From: Tritrichomonas foetus
Taxonomy: Eukaryota > Parabasalia > Tritrichomonadida > Tritrichomonadidae
Reading direction: 5' to 3'
DNA: 38,628 nucleotides
Assembly (NCBI GenBank): GCA_001839685.1
Contig: MLAK01000919.1
Location: 8,713 to 47,340 of the forward strand
Part shown: piece by piece, positions 20,055 through 29,154 of the stretch
Position numbering within the stretch: position 1 is the first letter of the stretch
How the letters are laid out: each line of letters begins with the position of its first letter
The notes under the pieces: generated by a model
What the model was told of the DNA's origin: nothing
Database searches by the model: none
Seen by the model: the letters and a program-made list of their open reading frames with translations, nothing else
Position numbers and translations under genes: made by a program

Positions 20055-20387
20055 ATGATGCAAACAAACAAAGTTCAATTTAGTTCGAAATTCCAAGACA
20101 GTGTACATAATAAAAGTGATGATGGTAATTGCGAAGATCCATTTGCATCACATCAATCAATTTTTTCGAAACTTGATAAATTTAAATTGAACGAAATTCG
20201 AAATGAAAGGAGAAACTCCAAACTCTTCAAAATCAATTTCTTTGATTTAACTGACATCGAAATCGAAAATGAAGGAAACGGTGAAAATTCCGAAATCGGG
20301 GCTCCCCCTCAAGATCCTCTTTCAATAGCAAGAGGATTGCTGACAGAGAAAATAATTGCAGGAGCGAAAAACTTTGTGGTTATATAG
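20055..20387 (+). CDS. Hypothetical protein, 110 residues
   Basis: The first ATG is at 20055; the open frame extends about 36 codons further upstream but has no ATG there. The product is hydrophilic with charged stretches (SKLDKFKLNEIRNERRNSK) followed by an acidic part and a short helix near the C-terminus (DPLSIARGLLTEKIIAGA). There is no signal peptide, membrane segment or known motif. Composition and codon use look coding, and the spacers on both sides allow an independent gene. The function is unknown. Confidence 0.45.
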   Translation: MMQTNKVQFSSKFQDSVHNKSDDGNCEDPFASHQSIFSKLDKFKLNEIRNERRNSKLFKINFFDLTDIEIENEGNGENSEIGAPPQDPLSIARGLLTEKIIAGAKNFVVI

Positions 20388-20756
20388 ATAGAATATCATT
20401 GTTTACGATTTTTTTTAAAAATAAACCGGATTACATCATAACTTTCAGAATTTGTTTTTCATGTCACTTTTTTTTATATAAAGTTTGCTTTTTGTTTCAA
20501 ACTTTTGCTCACACATATCAAGCGAATATATAACTAGAAGACTTCTACATTTGTAATATCAGCTATTTTCAAAATATCATTCAATCTAATTATTTAATGA
20601 TTTAATATTTTTTACATTGATCGTTTGATGATATGAAAAATTCATAATAATGGAAAAAATAAATTGATTGAATAAACTTCATTGTTTAAGTAAACATTCA
20701 AATTTTTAATCAAAAATAATCCTGATAATGTGGTTTGTTTCCTGAAATAACAAGAT
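20388..20756. other. Intergenic spacer between convergent genes
   Basis: The stretch is AT-rich, and nothing beyond likely 3' untranslated sequence of the two converging genes is seen. Confidence 0.4.
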
Positions 20757-22460
20757 CTATTGTTGTAGCATCATCAAAAACAACGTGATATCAAACATAA
20801 TTTTATTTAAATTGTGTACTGCATAAGCCTTGTATGTAAATTGTTCAGTCGCTGTCGGAATCAAAAATGTTGACACTTCCGATGTATATCCATTTTTATC
20901 AATGCTATAAATATGTATGTATGGCTTTGCTTGAGTAAGAGAATTATCAGAAATGATTTCTACTGGACTATCTTGGTTAGCAGGTGTTATTTCATGTGTG
21001 AATGAATCAATTGACTTCACTACGTTTTCATTTTCATCAATATAATATTTGTATTTATCAATCCCTGAAATGATTTCAATTTCTTCCCGTGATGACCATC
21101 GATAAGCTACAGTGCCCGTCGCATCTTGGTATCCATAAATTTGATAGGCATATTTTGTCCCTTGATCTTCTGATTTAAGAAAAAGATGAATTTTGGTATC
21201 AACAGAATAACGAATAGAAATTAATTGAGGTTTCAATGGATTTGCTCTATCAAAACCATCATAATCAATCACTGATTTCTTTTCACTTCTCTGTTTCAAA
21301 TAAAATAATGTATTTGCCATTATTTTTCTTTCATCAGCAGTTGATTCGCATTTACTGTGTCCAGTTTGAATCATTGCAACATTGTTATTTGCTGTTAGAT
21401 AAAATTTGTAATTACCATCTTTTTCTCCATCTTCTGGTGGCATATGACAACCTGAAAGTGAGCCCATTTCTAATAGAACATCAGAATATGTTATTTGCGA
21501 GCATGTATGCGTTTCTGGAATTTCTAATACTGTTCCAACTTTTCCAATTGACCATGGAAAGTTTGTCAATATACCTTCTTTTTTAATGATTGCTTGTTTT
21601 GAATGATACATTGTTTGATAATTATAGTCTAATTCTGTTGTATTTGGTTTTTCTGTATTCCACACACCAAGTTTTATATTTAAATATTTAGCAAGTGGGC
21701 CATATGAATAATTGCGACCAAATCGAAACCCTAATGTATCATGACCGAACAACACACCATATCCTTGTTGGATGAATCTTTCTAATGCCTCATTTGTATT
21801 TGCATTTCCCCTATTATCAGAACTCCAAAATGCATCATTACAATCCCAAGTTCCAATCATTACAACATCATAGTCGAATATCTTGTTCGGATTTTTTTGA
21901 AATTCAACATTATTGATTAAATCAACTTTGATTAGTTGATGTTTTTGACCATCCTCTAATGTGACTTCACCATATGGAGCAAACAAAGTTGCATCATTAT
22001 CATCTACATCTAGAGTTGCTTTATATTTTCCTCCTTCCATCCACACCTTCAAGCTTGCACTTTTTGGATATTCTTTCCATTCGCTTTCGCCTGAAAATAG
22101 AAAATAAGCAGTTTGTTGAAAGTTGTCAACTTTCCTTGGATAAATATTTAACACTTTAACATCTTCACCATGAATAAAATCCATTGTAGATATAGTTTGT
22201 GGCACAGTATTATCATCAATATATCTTTCAGCTTTAAAATAGCTAAATTCACCAGTCAATGATCCCCAATCCAATTCTATTGCGCCTTTTCCATCATTTA
22301 AATCGGATTTGAATGTTAATTTCAAAGCACCACTAATCTCTTGTAATAGAGAAATCGTGTCATTTTGATGTGATTTCATGTTACCATCCTTCAATTTGTT
22401 TATGTTGGAATTGTTTTGGCCATCATAAAAAATATAAGTGAGAAGTGTTATGAAGAACAT
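20757..22460 (-). CDS. Secreted protein with class-I glutamine-amidotransferase-like core
   Basis: A 567-residue protein. The N-terminus (MFFITLLTYIFYDG) is a short hydrophobic stretch fit for a signal peptide or anchor. Residues 40-190 look beta-rich. The central core resembles the flavodoxin-like fold of ThuA/amidotransferase-type domains: YDVVMIGTWDCND (197-209) is a strand and loop, and GYGVLFGHDTLG (233-244) is the next strand, in the pattern of bacterial surface proteins with DUF5057-like domains. The expected nucleophilic Cys after this strand is replaced by His-Asp, so enzymatic activity is doubtful. Residues 400-550 look like beta-sandwich repeats. The extreme C-terminus is hydrophobic. 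It may be an adhesion or host-interaction protein. DUF5057 membership is recalled, not tested. Confidence 0.6.
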   Translation of the reverse strand: MFFITLLTYIFYDGQNNSNINKLKDGNMKSHQNDTISLLQEISGALKLTFKSDLNDGKGAIELDWGSLTGEFSYFKAERYIDDNTVPQTISTMDFIHGEDVKVLNIYPRKVDNFQQTAYFLFSGESEWKEYPKSASLKVWMEGGKYKATLDVDDNDATLFAPYGEVTLEDGQKHQLIKVDLINNVEFQKNPNKIFDYDVVMIGTWDCNDAFWSSDNRGNANTNEALERFIQQGYGVLFGHDTLGFRFGRNYSYGPLAKYLNIKLGVWNTEKPNTTELDYNYQTMYHSKQAIIKKEGILTNFPWSIGKVGTVLEIPETHTCSQITYSDVLLEMGSLSGCHMPPEDGEKDGNYKFYLTANNNVAMIQTGHSKCESTADERKIMANTLFYLKQRSEKKSVIDYDGFDRANPLKPQLISIRYSVDTKIHLFLKSEDQGTKYAYQIYGYQDATGTVAYRWSSREEIEIISGIDKYKYYIDENENVVKSIDSFTHEITPANQDSPVEIISDNSLTQAKPYIHIYSIDKNGYTSEVSTFLIPTATEQFTYKAYAVHNLNKIMFDITLFLMMLQQ

Positions 22461-22483
22461 ATATATTAAATAAAATATCTCGT

Positions 22484-22537
22484 GTCATTTGCCAAAGCGA
22501 TACTTTGAGTGTTTCTGAGAGTTCACGTCATTTGCCA
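22484..22537 (-). promoter_or_regulatory. Paired TGGCAAATGAC boxes upstream of the amidotransferase-like gene
   Basis: On the minus strand TGGCAAATGAC occurs twice, at 22527-22537 and 22484-22494, 43 bp apart, which is close to four helical turns. The nearer copy ends 24 bp before the ATG. The core resembles the CAAATCA boxes before the Myb gene. A regulatory role is inferred. Confidence 0.4.
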
Positions 22538-23242
22538 CTGAAAAATATAGATTCAATGATCATAAAAGAAACGAGAAGTATTCAAAAGTATAATTGAAGT
22601 ATTTTTATCTTATCAATTTTGATAATATTTTTTTTTCAATAATTGATGTAATTTTGATCAACAATCTTCGAAATCATCAATTTTTTAGGAATTATGGAGA
22701 AATAAGTTTTATTGGAGATGGAATTTCAAAAATTGCTTTTCCACCAATGATATATGTAAATATCAAATTTTCCATCTTTGGGAAATAGATGAATATTAAA
22801 ATGATAAAAGGTACATTTATTGGTGATAATGTAAGAAAATAAAAAGGAAATCTAAACAGACAAATATGCCTGACTTAGTCATATGAATGAATATCCGAAT
22901 ATATATATTAAAAATAAATGTTGAGTCAAAAAATACGAATAAATATTGTAGATCAACTACAGTTGAAAATAACCACGATATATATCTCACATTGTTTAGA
23001 ATTTCGGATGTTAAAATGCCTAAATCTATTTTCCTACTGATTTTAAGGTTCAAAGTAATAATAATAATATTTATGACCAATACTGGTAGATTGATCAGGA
23101 AACAGAAATCACGATTTGGAAATTATAGATTGAGGAAATTAAAAAAGATTGTAATAATTTAAAGCATTATTAAGGAAATTAAAATAAGTAAAAGGCGTCA
23201 TTGTAATCCAATCAACAATAATTATTAAACAAATGAAGCATT
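22538..23242. other. AT-rich spacer
   Basis: No supported gene. The overlapping opposite-strand frames at 22817-23080 and 22887-23162 are Ile/Lys/Asn/Phe-rich and look like chance. Confidence 0.4.
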
Positions 23243-23249
23243 AAAAAAA
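23243..23249 (-). terminator. RNA polymerase III terminator of the tRNA gene
   Basis: A run of seven T on the minus strand begins two bases after the tRNA 3' end, as expected for Pol III termination. Confidence 0.85.
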
Positions 23250-23250
23250 T

Positions 23251-23323
23251 TAGTCCCGACGGGTATCGAACCCGCGACCCTGGCCTCATAAGGACCATGC
23301 TCTAACCACTGAGCTACGAGACT
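23251..23323 (-). tRNA. tRNA-Ile (anticodon UAU)
   Basis: A complete 73-base cloverleaf. The acceptor stem pairs AGTCTCG with CGGGACT (one G-U) and the discriminator base is A. The D-stem is GCTC/GAGC and the anticodon stem TGGTC/GGCCA (one G-U). The loop CTTATGA places TAT at 34-36, which reads AUA. The T-stem is GCGGG/CCCGT with loop TTCGATA. Internal promoters match A-box (TAGCTCAGTGG) and B-box (GGTTCGATACC) consensus, which fixes the strand. No intron and no encoded CCA. Base 37 is G, whereas tRNAs reading ANN codons normally have A there. Confidence 0.95.
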
Positions 23324-24931
23324 TTCGTAAGAACCAAATTTCCTACTCTACCCAAATAATGTTTGCTTACTGGTCGTGAATATTCTCATTTCGCTTCATT
23401 CATTTCTTCTAGTCATTTTATCAGATATTTTTCAAACTCGCTGTCTTTTCTTCAAAAACTAGAAAACATTGCTATGTTTCCATAATACTTTATCAGCAAA
23501 TACTAATTCTTATTAATATTAAAGTGAAACTCATTTTCTTGCTTCAACTATTGACTATCAAACTTGATTTTTTTCGAGATTGTTGATAATTCAAAAAGCA
23601 AAACTTTTTCTGAATATATCTGAATTTTTCACAGGTTGGCAACAATACTACATTCAATTTTCACATTACTGATGGCATTTTAGTTATCAGCATATTCAAA
23701 TAAATAAATACTGTTGTTGTCAACAACTTGTTGAATTTATAATTTCCATTTGATATCGCAAAATTCTAGATTAATTTTATTTCATCAACATTTTACTAAT
23801 TATCAATTTTCCAGAATTATTTTAATTAATTTCTTGCCCTCTAAAGTAAACAAGAAACCGATGGTGATGTAATGAAAGTGAAGGATCAAAGGCATTTAAT
23901 TTCTACTTTTCATAATGTTTCTGATTCTTATAATATAGTAGAAATTAATATTTAATTTGTCATAGTCTCAGGAATCCAAGATATATAAACCACATTTCAG
24001 TTGATTTTAATTCATAATTCTTCTCAATGAATGATATATTGCCAATCGATTTATTACTTCATAACAACTTGTTATTTAATCACCAAATGTTTCTCTTCGT
24101 TTGAAATATTTTAATTTCAGTATTATTGTTCATATAGTATCTAAATGCCTGAACCTAATAAAAAGTTGGATGAAAATAAACGATTACATTCTTTGAAATA
24201 CTAAAAATAATCATGATTAAGCAGAAAGCAGGAAATTGGTTAGATTTGGAAATTTTATTTGCTAGAATCAATTTAAGTTCGATAATTGAACAATGTCTTT
24301 AGCACATCCTGATTGAAATGAAAGAAAATAATCTTTATGGATAGAAAATAAATTATGCGAAACATTCCCCATAAAATCATGATATCACTAATATACAATT
24401 ATTCGGGTAATTCTAATAGTTCACACATGCAAAAGGCCAAAAACAAAGTTCATAAATAATCAAATCCAATTTTTTTTATTATCTTAATTATCTTATCGAG
24501 ATATATTTCCAAAGAGCCATAATCAAACAACAATTTTCTATCTCTGTTTTATCAATTTGGTAAAAGTATAAAAAAATTACAGTGAATTTAATAATTTTTT
24601 TGGTATTACATTTTATCATCAAATTTTTTATTGTGCACTTACTTTTATACGAATAATTATGATATCTCCCTAAAAAAATATCTATGAAAATTTGTAATTT
24701 CACACAAATTTTATAAGAATTTACAAATACATATATAATACTACACTTTTGCTATCTAGGAATATCAACTATTTTATGATATAATTTCCTCATTTTCAGA
24801 CAAAACTTTTTCTGCCTTTCAGCTTTTTGAATTTGTGACAAGTGGCAACTTTTTTTTTCGAACAACTTTTTTCCTCAAAATTGTTTTCAAACTATTTCTC
24901 TGAATATTTTGTAACTATTTATATGTTTTCA
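23324..24931. other. Long AT-rich spacer
   Basis: About 1.6 kb with no supported gene, RNA or clear repeat. The minus-strand frame at 24488-24703 is Lys/Ile-rich and looks like chance. Confidence 0.4.
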
Positions 24932-25604
24932 ATGTCTCTATACACTTCACCTTCCCATCCTGTTGATATGAAAGGAAGGAGAGCCCAAAATAAAAAAAAA
25001 ATACTTACACCATATTTTGCTACTCCATGCCACAAAACCTCAATTCATGACACTAAATAGTAAGGGTGAGATACACTCTTTCCAAGAAAATCTTGATATA
25101 ATTAAAGCCCTAAACATCTTACAAAAAAAGGTAAAAACAGTTCATCAATGTCCCTCATCGATCATAGAATTTGTTAAACATCTAAATGATAACATTCCAA
25201 CTGTAACTAATCTAGACAATAATAATCACCCGAATACTAATCAACAAGTAGACCAATTTTCACAATCAACAGAGAGTAATGCTATTATAACAGCAAATGA
25301 AAACCCCGTTCGTAATCAAAATCAATCTAATCATTCTAAATATTCATATTTGAATGATTATCATTCGAGTAGTTTGAACACAAAACAGGGTGTGTATCCA
25401 AATTGGGCTAATCTGGAAAATGGGAACTATAATGAAAATGTTCAAAGTAATTCAAGTGGTGATAATTATGAACAGGAGCATGTGTCCTATGAAGAATTAT
25501 CCAGTCCATTTGTTGAAGAAGACAAATCATTTGACGTATTTAATAATGATGATGAAACCGATGATGATATTGATTTCAATGAGGATTTCTTCAAAGAATT
25601 CTAA
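24932..25604 (+). CDS. Acidic hypothetical protein, possibly frame-broken at an A10 run
   Basis: The main frame is open to a TAA at 25602-25604, with its first ATG at 25047 (185 residues). It is polar, Asn/Ser/Gln-rich, and ends in an acidic tail (DDETDDDIDFNEDFFKEF). No motif or membrane segment is seen. Just upstream another frame starts at an ATG at 24932 (MSLYTSPSHPVDMKGRRAQN) and enters an A10 run at 24992-25001. The main frame is also open across that run without an ATG of its own. One base more or less in the run would join them into a product of about 223 residues starting at 24932. The acidic end suggests a nuclear or regulatory protein, but this is a guess. Confidence 0.5.
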
Positions 25605-26594
25605 CATAAGAACGAAAACCTCCACATTTAAGGAAAATTAATGAAGATGGGCCTTCTTTTGGTCATTAATAAGTGAAATAAAAAGTTTCATTCAAGCCTT
25701 TTAATTTCATCAAATGTGATTTACATTTCCATATTTTACAGTCCTTACTTTATAATAATACATGCTTGCAATATAAAAATGCTTTTCAAAGTGTATAATT
25801 AACAATTTGAAACATAAGACGGCCAAAAAAATGATGAAAAAGGGTTCAGCATTAATTTTTTTATCTTTTTGAACTTTCCTTGACGAAAAGACAGATGTTG
25901 TTTTTATCATGAATCAAAATGAAATTATCAATTCGCTTTTTCTCATTCAGGAAATTCGCTAATTCTAACAGAAAACATTTCTGCATTCAAATAGATTTAT
26001 TTCTTCATTTACATGTTTTTGATGCATTGATTATAAATCATGGATATCATTGAATGAATATTTTTTGAGGGTTTTTCTCCTCTTCTTATTTGTTCATGAA
26101 CTGTTTAATTACATACCAAAAATGTGTGTGAAATCTCAGATCTTATGTATTGTTAACCATTCACATTTTATGAAGACATATCCACAATTAATATATCACA
26201 TAATGATCGATAATACAATCAACTTCAGTTAGAGTCAACTTTCAACGACCTGTGATCCATAATAGGTAAATCTGATAAAAAAATCCTCCTGATATTAATA
26301 GTCACTTCTTTGGAAGAAAGATGACCTTAAAAACCATTTCACTCTAGAGTCTAGAGTCTAGACTGACTAAATACGAAAAAAGAAAAAAAACAAATGAAAA
26401 AACAAAAAATCAGGAAAAAAGTATTTATTGGCACAAACAATGAATTTTTTATTTAAAAAAATACAAAAAAAAGCAGTCATTGTATCGATCCAATCTTTTC
26501 TTGAGTTACGTTAAACTCAACGACCGTTTATTTCATATAATAAATAACCATATACCGTTTAATTGTGATCAAAATCGTTCACAATTCCCCACAT
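25605..26594. other. AT-rich spacer
   Basis: No supported gene. A minus-strand frame at 25710-25910 could encode a 66-residue peptide with one hydrophobic segment, but nothing else backs it. A 7-bp triplet repeat lies at 26343-26363. Confidence 0.4.
26343..26363 (+). repeat. 7-bp tandem repeat, three copies
   Basis: TCTAGAG, TCTAGAG and TCTAGAC follow one another directly. The unit contains the palindrome CTAG, so the block can also fold on itself. Confidence 0.8.
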
Positions 26595-28856
26595 ATGACT
26601 ATTTATCAACACAAAAAATTTGTTAACTCTTTTCAAAATATTTGGAAAAAACGCGCCAAACACACAAAAATTGAATTTTCAAAAACTATAGATATGTATT
26701 GCAGCTATTTATCACCCCAAAAGAACGAATCAGGTCCATTCGAATTTAAAACGTCATCCCCTCGCATGCAGATGCAACTCCGAGCAGGCGTCATGAAATA
26801 TCCGCGCCAGACATCAGGAAAAAATTCCTCATGTAGTTTTTCCGGATGCTCAGATGGAATTGTGAATATCAGCAGAAGAGTGAAACGAAGAGACAGATTA
26901 AATACCGCATCAACAATTGAAGAAAACAGCCATTCAAAAAATTCATCATCATATCACAACAGCAGTGATAGGCATTCCAGAAGACATTCAAGAAGCAGAA
27001 GCGAACGAAGTCACAGACATGAAAGACATCACAGACATGAAAAAAGTGAACAAAAACATGAACCAATTAAAAAGGATCAAAAATTAGAAGAAACGAAGAA
27101 AGTTGAAAAAGAAACATTGATGGATTCACCAATTGAAAATGTTAATACTTCTTCAACCAGTGGAAGTCACATTGAAAGTGATAAAATACTTTCTTCTTAT
27201 TCAAAGAGCAGTCAAGATCACAATGATGAAGTGAATAGTGATGTAAAAGAAAGAAACATTGATTTAGAATCTGATGAAGAAGAAGAAAGGATAGAAAATG
27301 ATGATTCAGTCAAGCTCGACTCTTATGAAGAAATGAATACTAACACAGCAACAACAACTACAACTGATGCACATGCAAATGAAAACCGTAGTTCTGCATC
27401 AAGTCCAAAAAATGAAGAAGAAAATCTTGAAAAACAAAGCAAAAACAGTTTTTCATCACCTTCTACTTCACCTGAAATAAACGAAATTGAAGAAGAAGAT
27501 GAAGACATACAAAACAATCATCTTACAGACAGTCAGCATAGTCAAGACAAATCTTCAACTTCTCAAAGCAGCAAACATAATGAGCAAAATGAACAAAAAT
27601 CATCAATTTCATTAGTTTCTGTAGACGAAAAAGCAGTTGATCGAGCTGCTGGAATAAACTTTGAAGAAGAGGAAGAAAGAATTCAAATTGACAAATCAAG
27701 CATCAGTGAAGCAAACCAAAAAATTGAAGAAGAAGAGCAAAAAGAAAGGGAAACGTCAACTTCATCTTCTTCAAAGAATGAACAAATTATTGAAGAATTA
27801 TATGAAGAAGATTATAACGAAGTTATTACTACATCAGTGAAATTAGAAAGCCTTCATACATCAAGTGAACCATTGAATGAGCCATCAAATAAACCATCAA
27901 GCGAATCATCAAATAAACCATCGAATAAACCATCAAGTGAAAAATTAAGTGAACCATCAAATAAACCATCAAGTGAATCATCAAATAAACCATCGAATAA
28001 ACCATCAAGTGAATCATCAAGTGAGCCATCAAATAAACCATTAAGTGAACCATCGAATAAACCATCGAGTGAAAAATTAAGTGAACCATCAAGTGAATCA
28101 TCAAGTGACCCATCAAATAAACCATCGAATAAACCATCGAGTGAAAAATTAAGTGAACCATCAAATAAACCATCAAGGGAATCATCAAGTGAACCATCAA
28201 ATAAACCATCAAGTGAGTCATCAAATAAACTATCGAGTGAAAAATTAAGTGAACCATCAAGTGAATCATCAAGTGAGCCATCAAATAAACCATCGAATAA
28301 ACCATCGAATAAACCATCAAGTGAACAATTAAGTGAACCATTGAATGAGCCATCAAATAAACCATCAAGTGAAAAATTAAGTGAACCATCAAGTGAATCA
28401 TCAAGTGAGACATCAAATAAACCATCGAATAAGCCATCGAATAAACCATTAAGAGAAAAATTAAGTGAGCTATTGAATGAGCCATCAAATAAACCATCAA
28501 GTGAATCATCAAGTGAAACTCCAAGTGAATCAGAACAAGACCAACAACAAGAAATAAATGGCGAGAAACCTAATGACCAAATTGACGCACAAAACAATCG
28601 AATTGATGAACAAAATCAAGAACAGAATAAAGAATCATCAAGTGTTTCATCCACTTCTGAAAACGAAGAAAAAGTAGATGAAAAACAAGATTATGTTGAA
28701 AACATAAAGACACTTTTATCGGCTAACCAACAATTGGTTAACGCAATTTTGGAAAACCAAAAAACAATTCTTTCATTTGTCAACAATAAGACATCAAAAG
28801 ATGCTTATGAACACATTTTAGCCGCTTCAAAGATATTATCTGCGGGAAGTAAATAA
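26595..28856 (+). CDS. Low-complexity Ser/Pro/Lys repeat protein
   Basis: A 753-residue protein counted from the ATG at 26595; the preceding GTG in the open frame is not a likely start. Order of regions: a basic N-terminus (1-110); an Arg/Ser/His stretch at about 123-157 (HSRRHSRSRSERSHRHERHH), like SR-type splicing or nuclear proteins; a long acidic Glu/Asp/Ser region (160-415); a repeat block (about 420-645) of four-residue units such as PSNK, PSSE and LSEP encoded by a 12-bp minisatellite; an Asn/Gln/Glu linker; and a predicted helix at the C-terminus (about 696-750, VENIKTLLSANQQLVNAIL). No catalytic domain or signal peptide. The function is unknown. The repeat block probably varies in length between strains. 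Confidence 0.8.
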   Translation: MTIYQHKKFVNSFQNIWKKRAKHTKIEFSKTIDMYCSYLSPQKNESGPFEFKTSSPRMQMQLRAGVMKYPRQTSGKNSSCSFSGCSDGIVNISRRVKRRDRLNTASTIEENSHSKNSSSYHNSSDRHSRRHSRSRSERSHRHERHHRHEKSEQKHEPIKKDQKLEETKKVEKETLMDSPIENVNTSSTSGSHIESDKILSSYSKSSQDHNDEVNSDVKERNIDLESDEEEERIENDDSVKLDSYEEMNTNTATTTTTDAHANENRSSASSPKNEEENLEKQSKNSFSSPSTSPEINEIEEEDEDIQNNHLTDSQHSQDKSSTSQSSKHNEQNEQKSSISLVSVDEKAVDRAAGINFEEEEERIQIDKSSISEANQKIEEEEQKERETSTSSSSKNEQIIEELYEEDYNEVITTSVKLESLHTSSEPLNEPSNKPSSESSNKPSNKPSSEKLSEPSNKPSSESSNKPSNKPSSESSSEPSNKPLSEPSNKPSSEKLSEPSSESSSDPSNKPSNKPSSEKLSEPSNKPSRESSSEPSNKPSSESSNKLSSEKLSEPSSESSSEPSNKPSNKPSNKPSSEQLSEPLNEPSNKPSSEKLSEPSSESSSETSNKPSNKPSNKPLREKLSELLNEPSNKPSSESSSETPSESEQDQQQEINGEKPNDQIDAQNNRIDEQNQEQNKESSSVSSTSENEEKVDEKQDYVENIKTLLSANQQLVNAILENQKTILSFVNNKTSKDAYEHILAASKILSAGSK
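27854..28530 (+). repeat. 12-bp coding minisatellite (four-residue Ser/Pro units)
   Basis: Units such as CCATCAAATAAA and CCATCAAGTGAA repeat in register with the reading frame and vary at a few positions. Because the period is a multiple of three and the units lack the stops' complements, two minus-strand frames (27829-28524, 27854-28597) stay open by consequence. Confidence 0.95.
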
Positions 28857-29154
28857 ACTCTTATTTACAATGAAAGAATATGTTAGTGATGACCATCGAA
28901 GAAAGTTTTTACTTAAAAGCAATAACTAAATTTTTTAATGTGATGCACAATTTCTTTATTGTTTTTATACTATCTTAAAAGTTTTCGTCTAGAATCCAAT
29001 AATTTCTTTGTGATGTCAAAAAATTGAGAAAAAACGATAAGTATTGAACTTCGTCTTTTTGAGATAAAGTCACAAAATTTTGTATTTTTCGAAATTTTGA
29101 ATTGAAATTGGCTCTGTAAACTTTTTAAAAACTTCCGAAAGCACGTTTATTATT
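28857..29154. other. Spacer between repeat protein and Pmp-like gene
   Basis: AT-rich; no motif that I can support apart from the TAAATAAA-type sequence at the stop of the upstream gene. Confidence 0.4.

Noticed and set aside
22817..23162. Overlapping ORFs on both strands before the tRNA gene
   Set aside because: Composition is that of AT-rich spacer; neither shows a domain or a plausible promoter.
24488..24703. Minus-strand ORF of 71 codons
   Set aside because: Lys/Ile/Tyr-rich, in a long empty spacer; likely chance.
25710..25910. Minus-strand ORF with one hydrophobic segment
   Set aside because: Possible small membrane peptide, but no supporting motif or context; kept only as a note in the spacer entry.
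26050..26232. Plus-strand ORF of 60 codons
   Set aside because: Its translation is typical of AT-rich non-coding DNA.
27829..28597. Long minus-strand ORFs of 231 and 247 codons
   Set aside because: They mirror the 12-bp repeat of the plus-strand gene; their products are simple repeats (MVYLMAHLM-like, DGLFDGSLD-like) with no independent signal.
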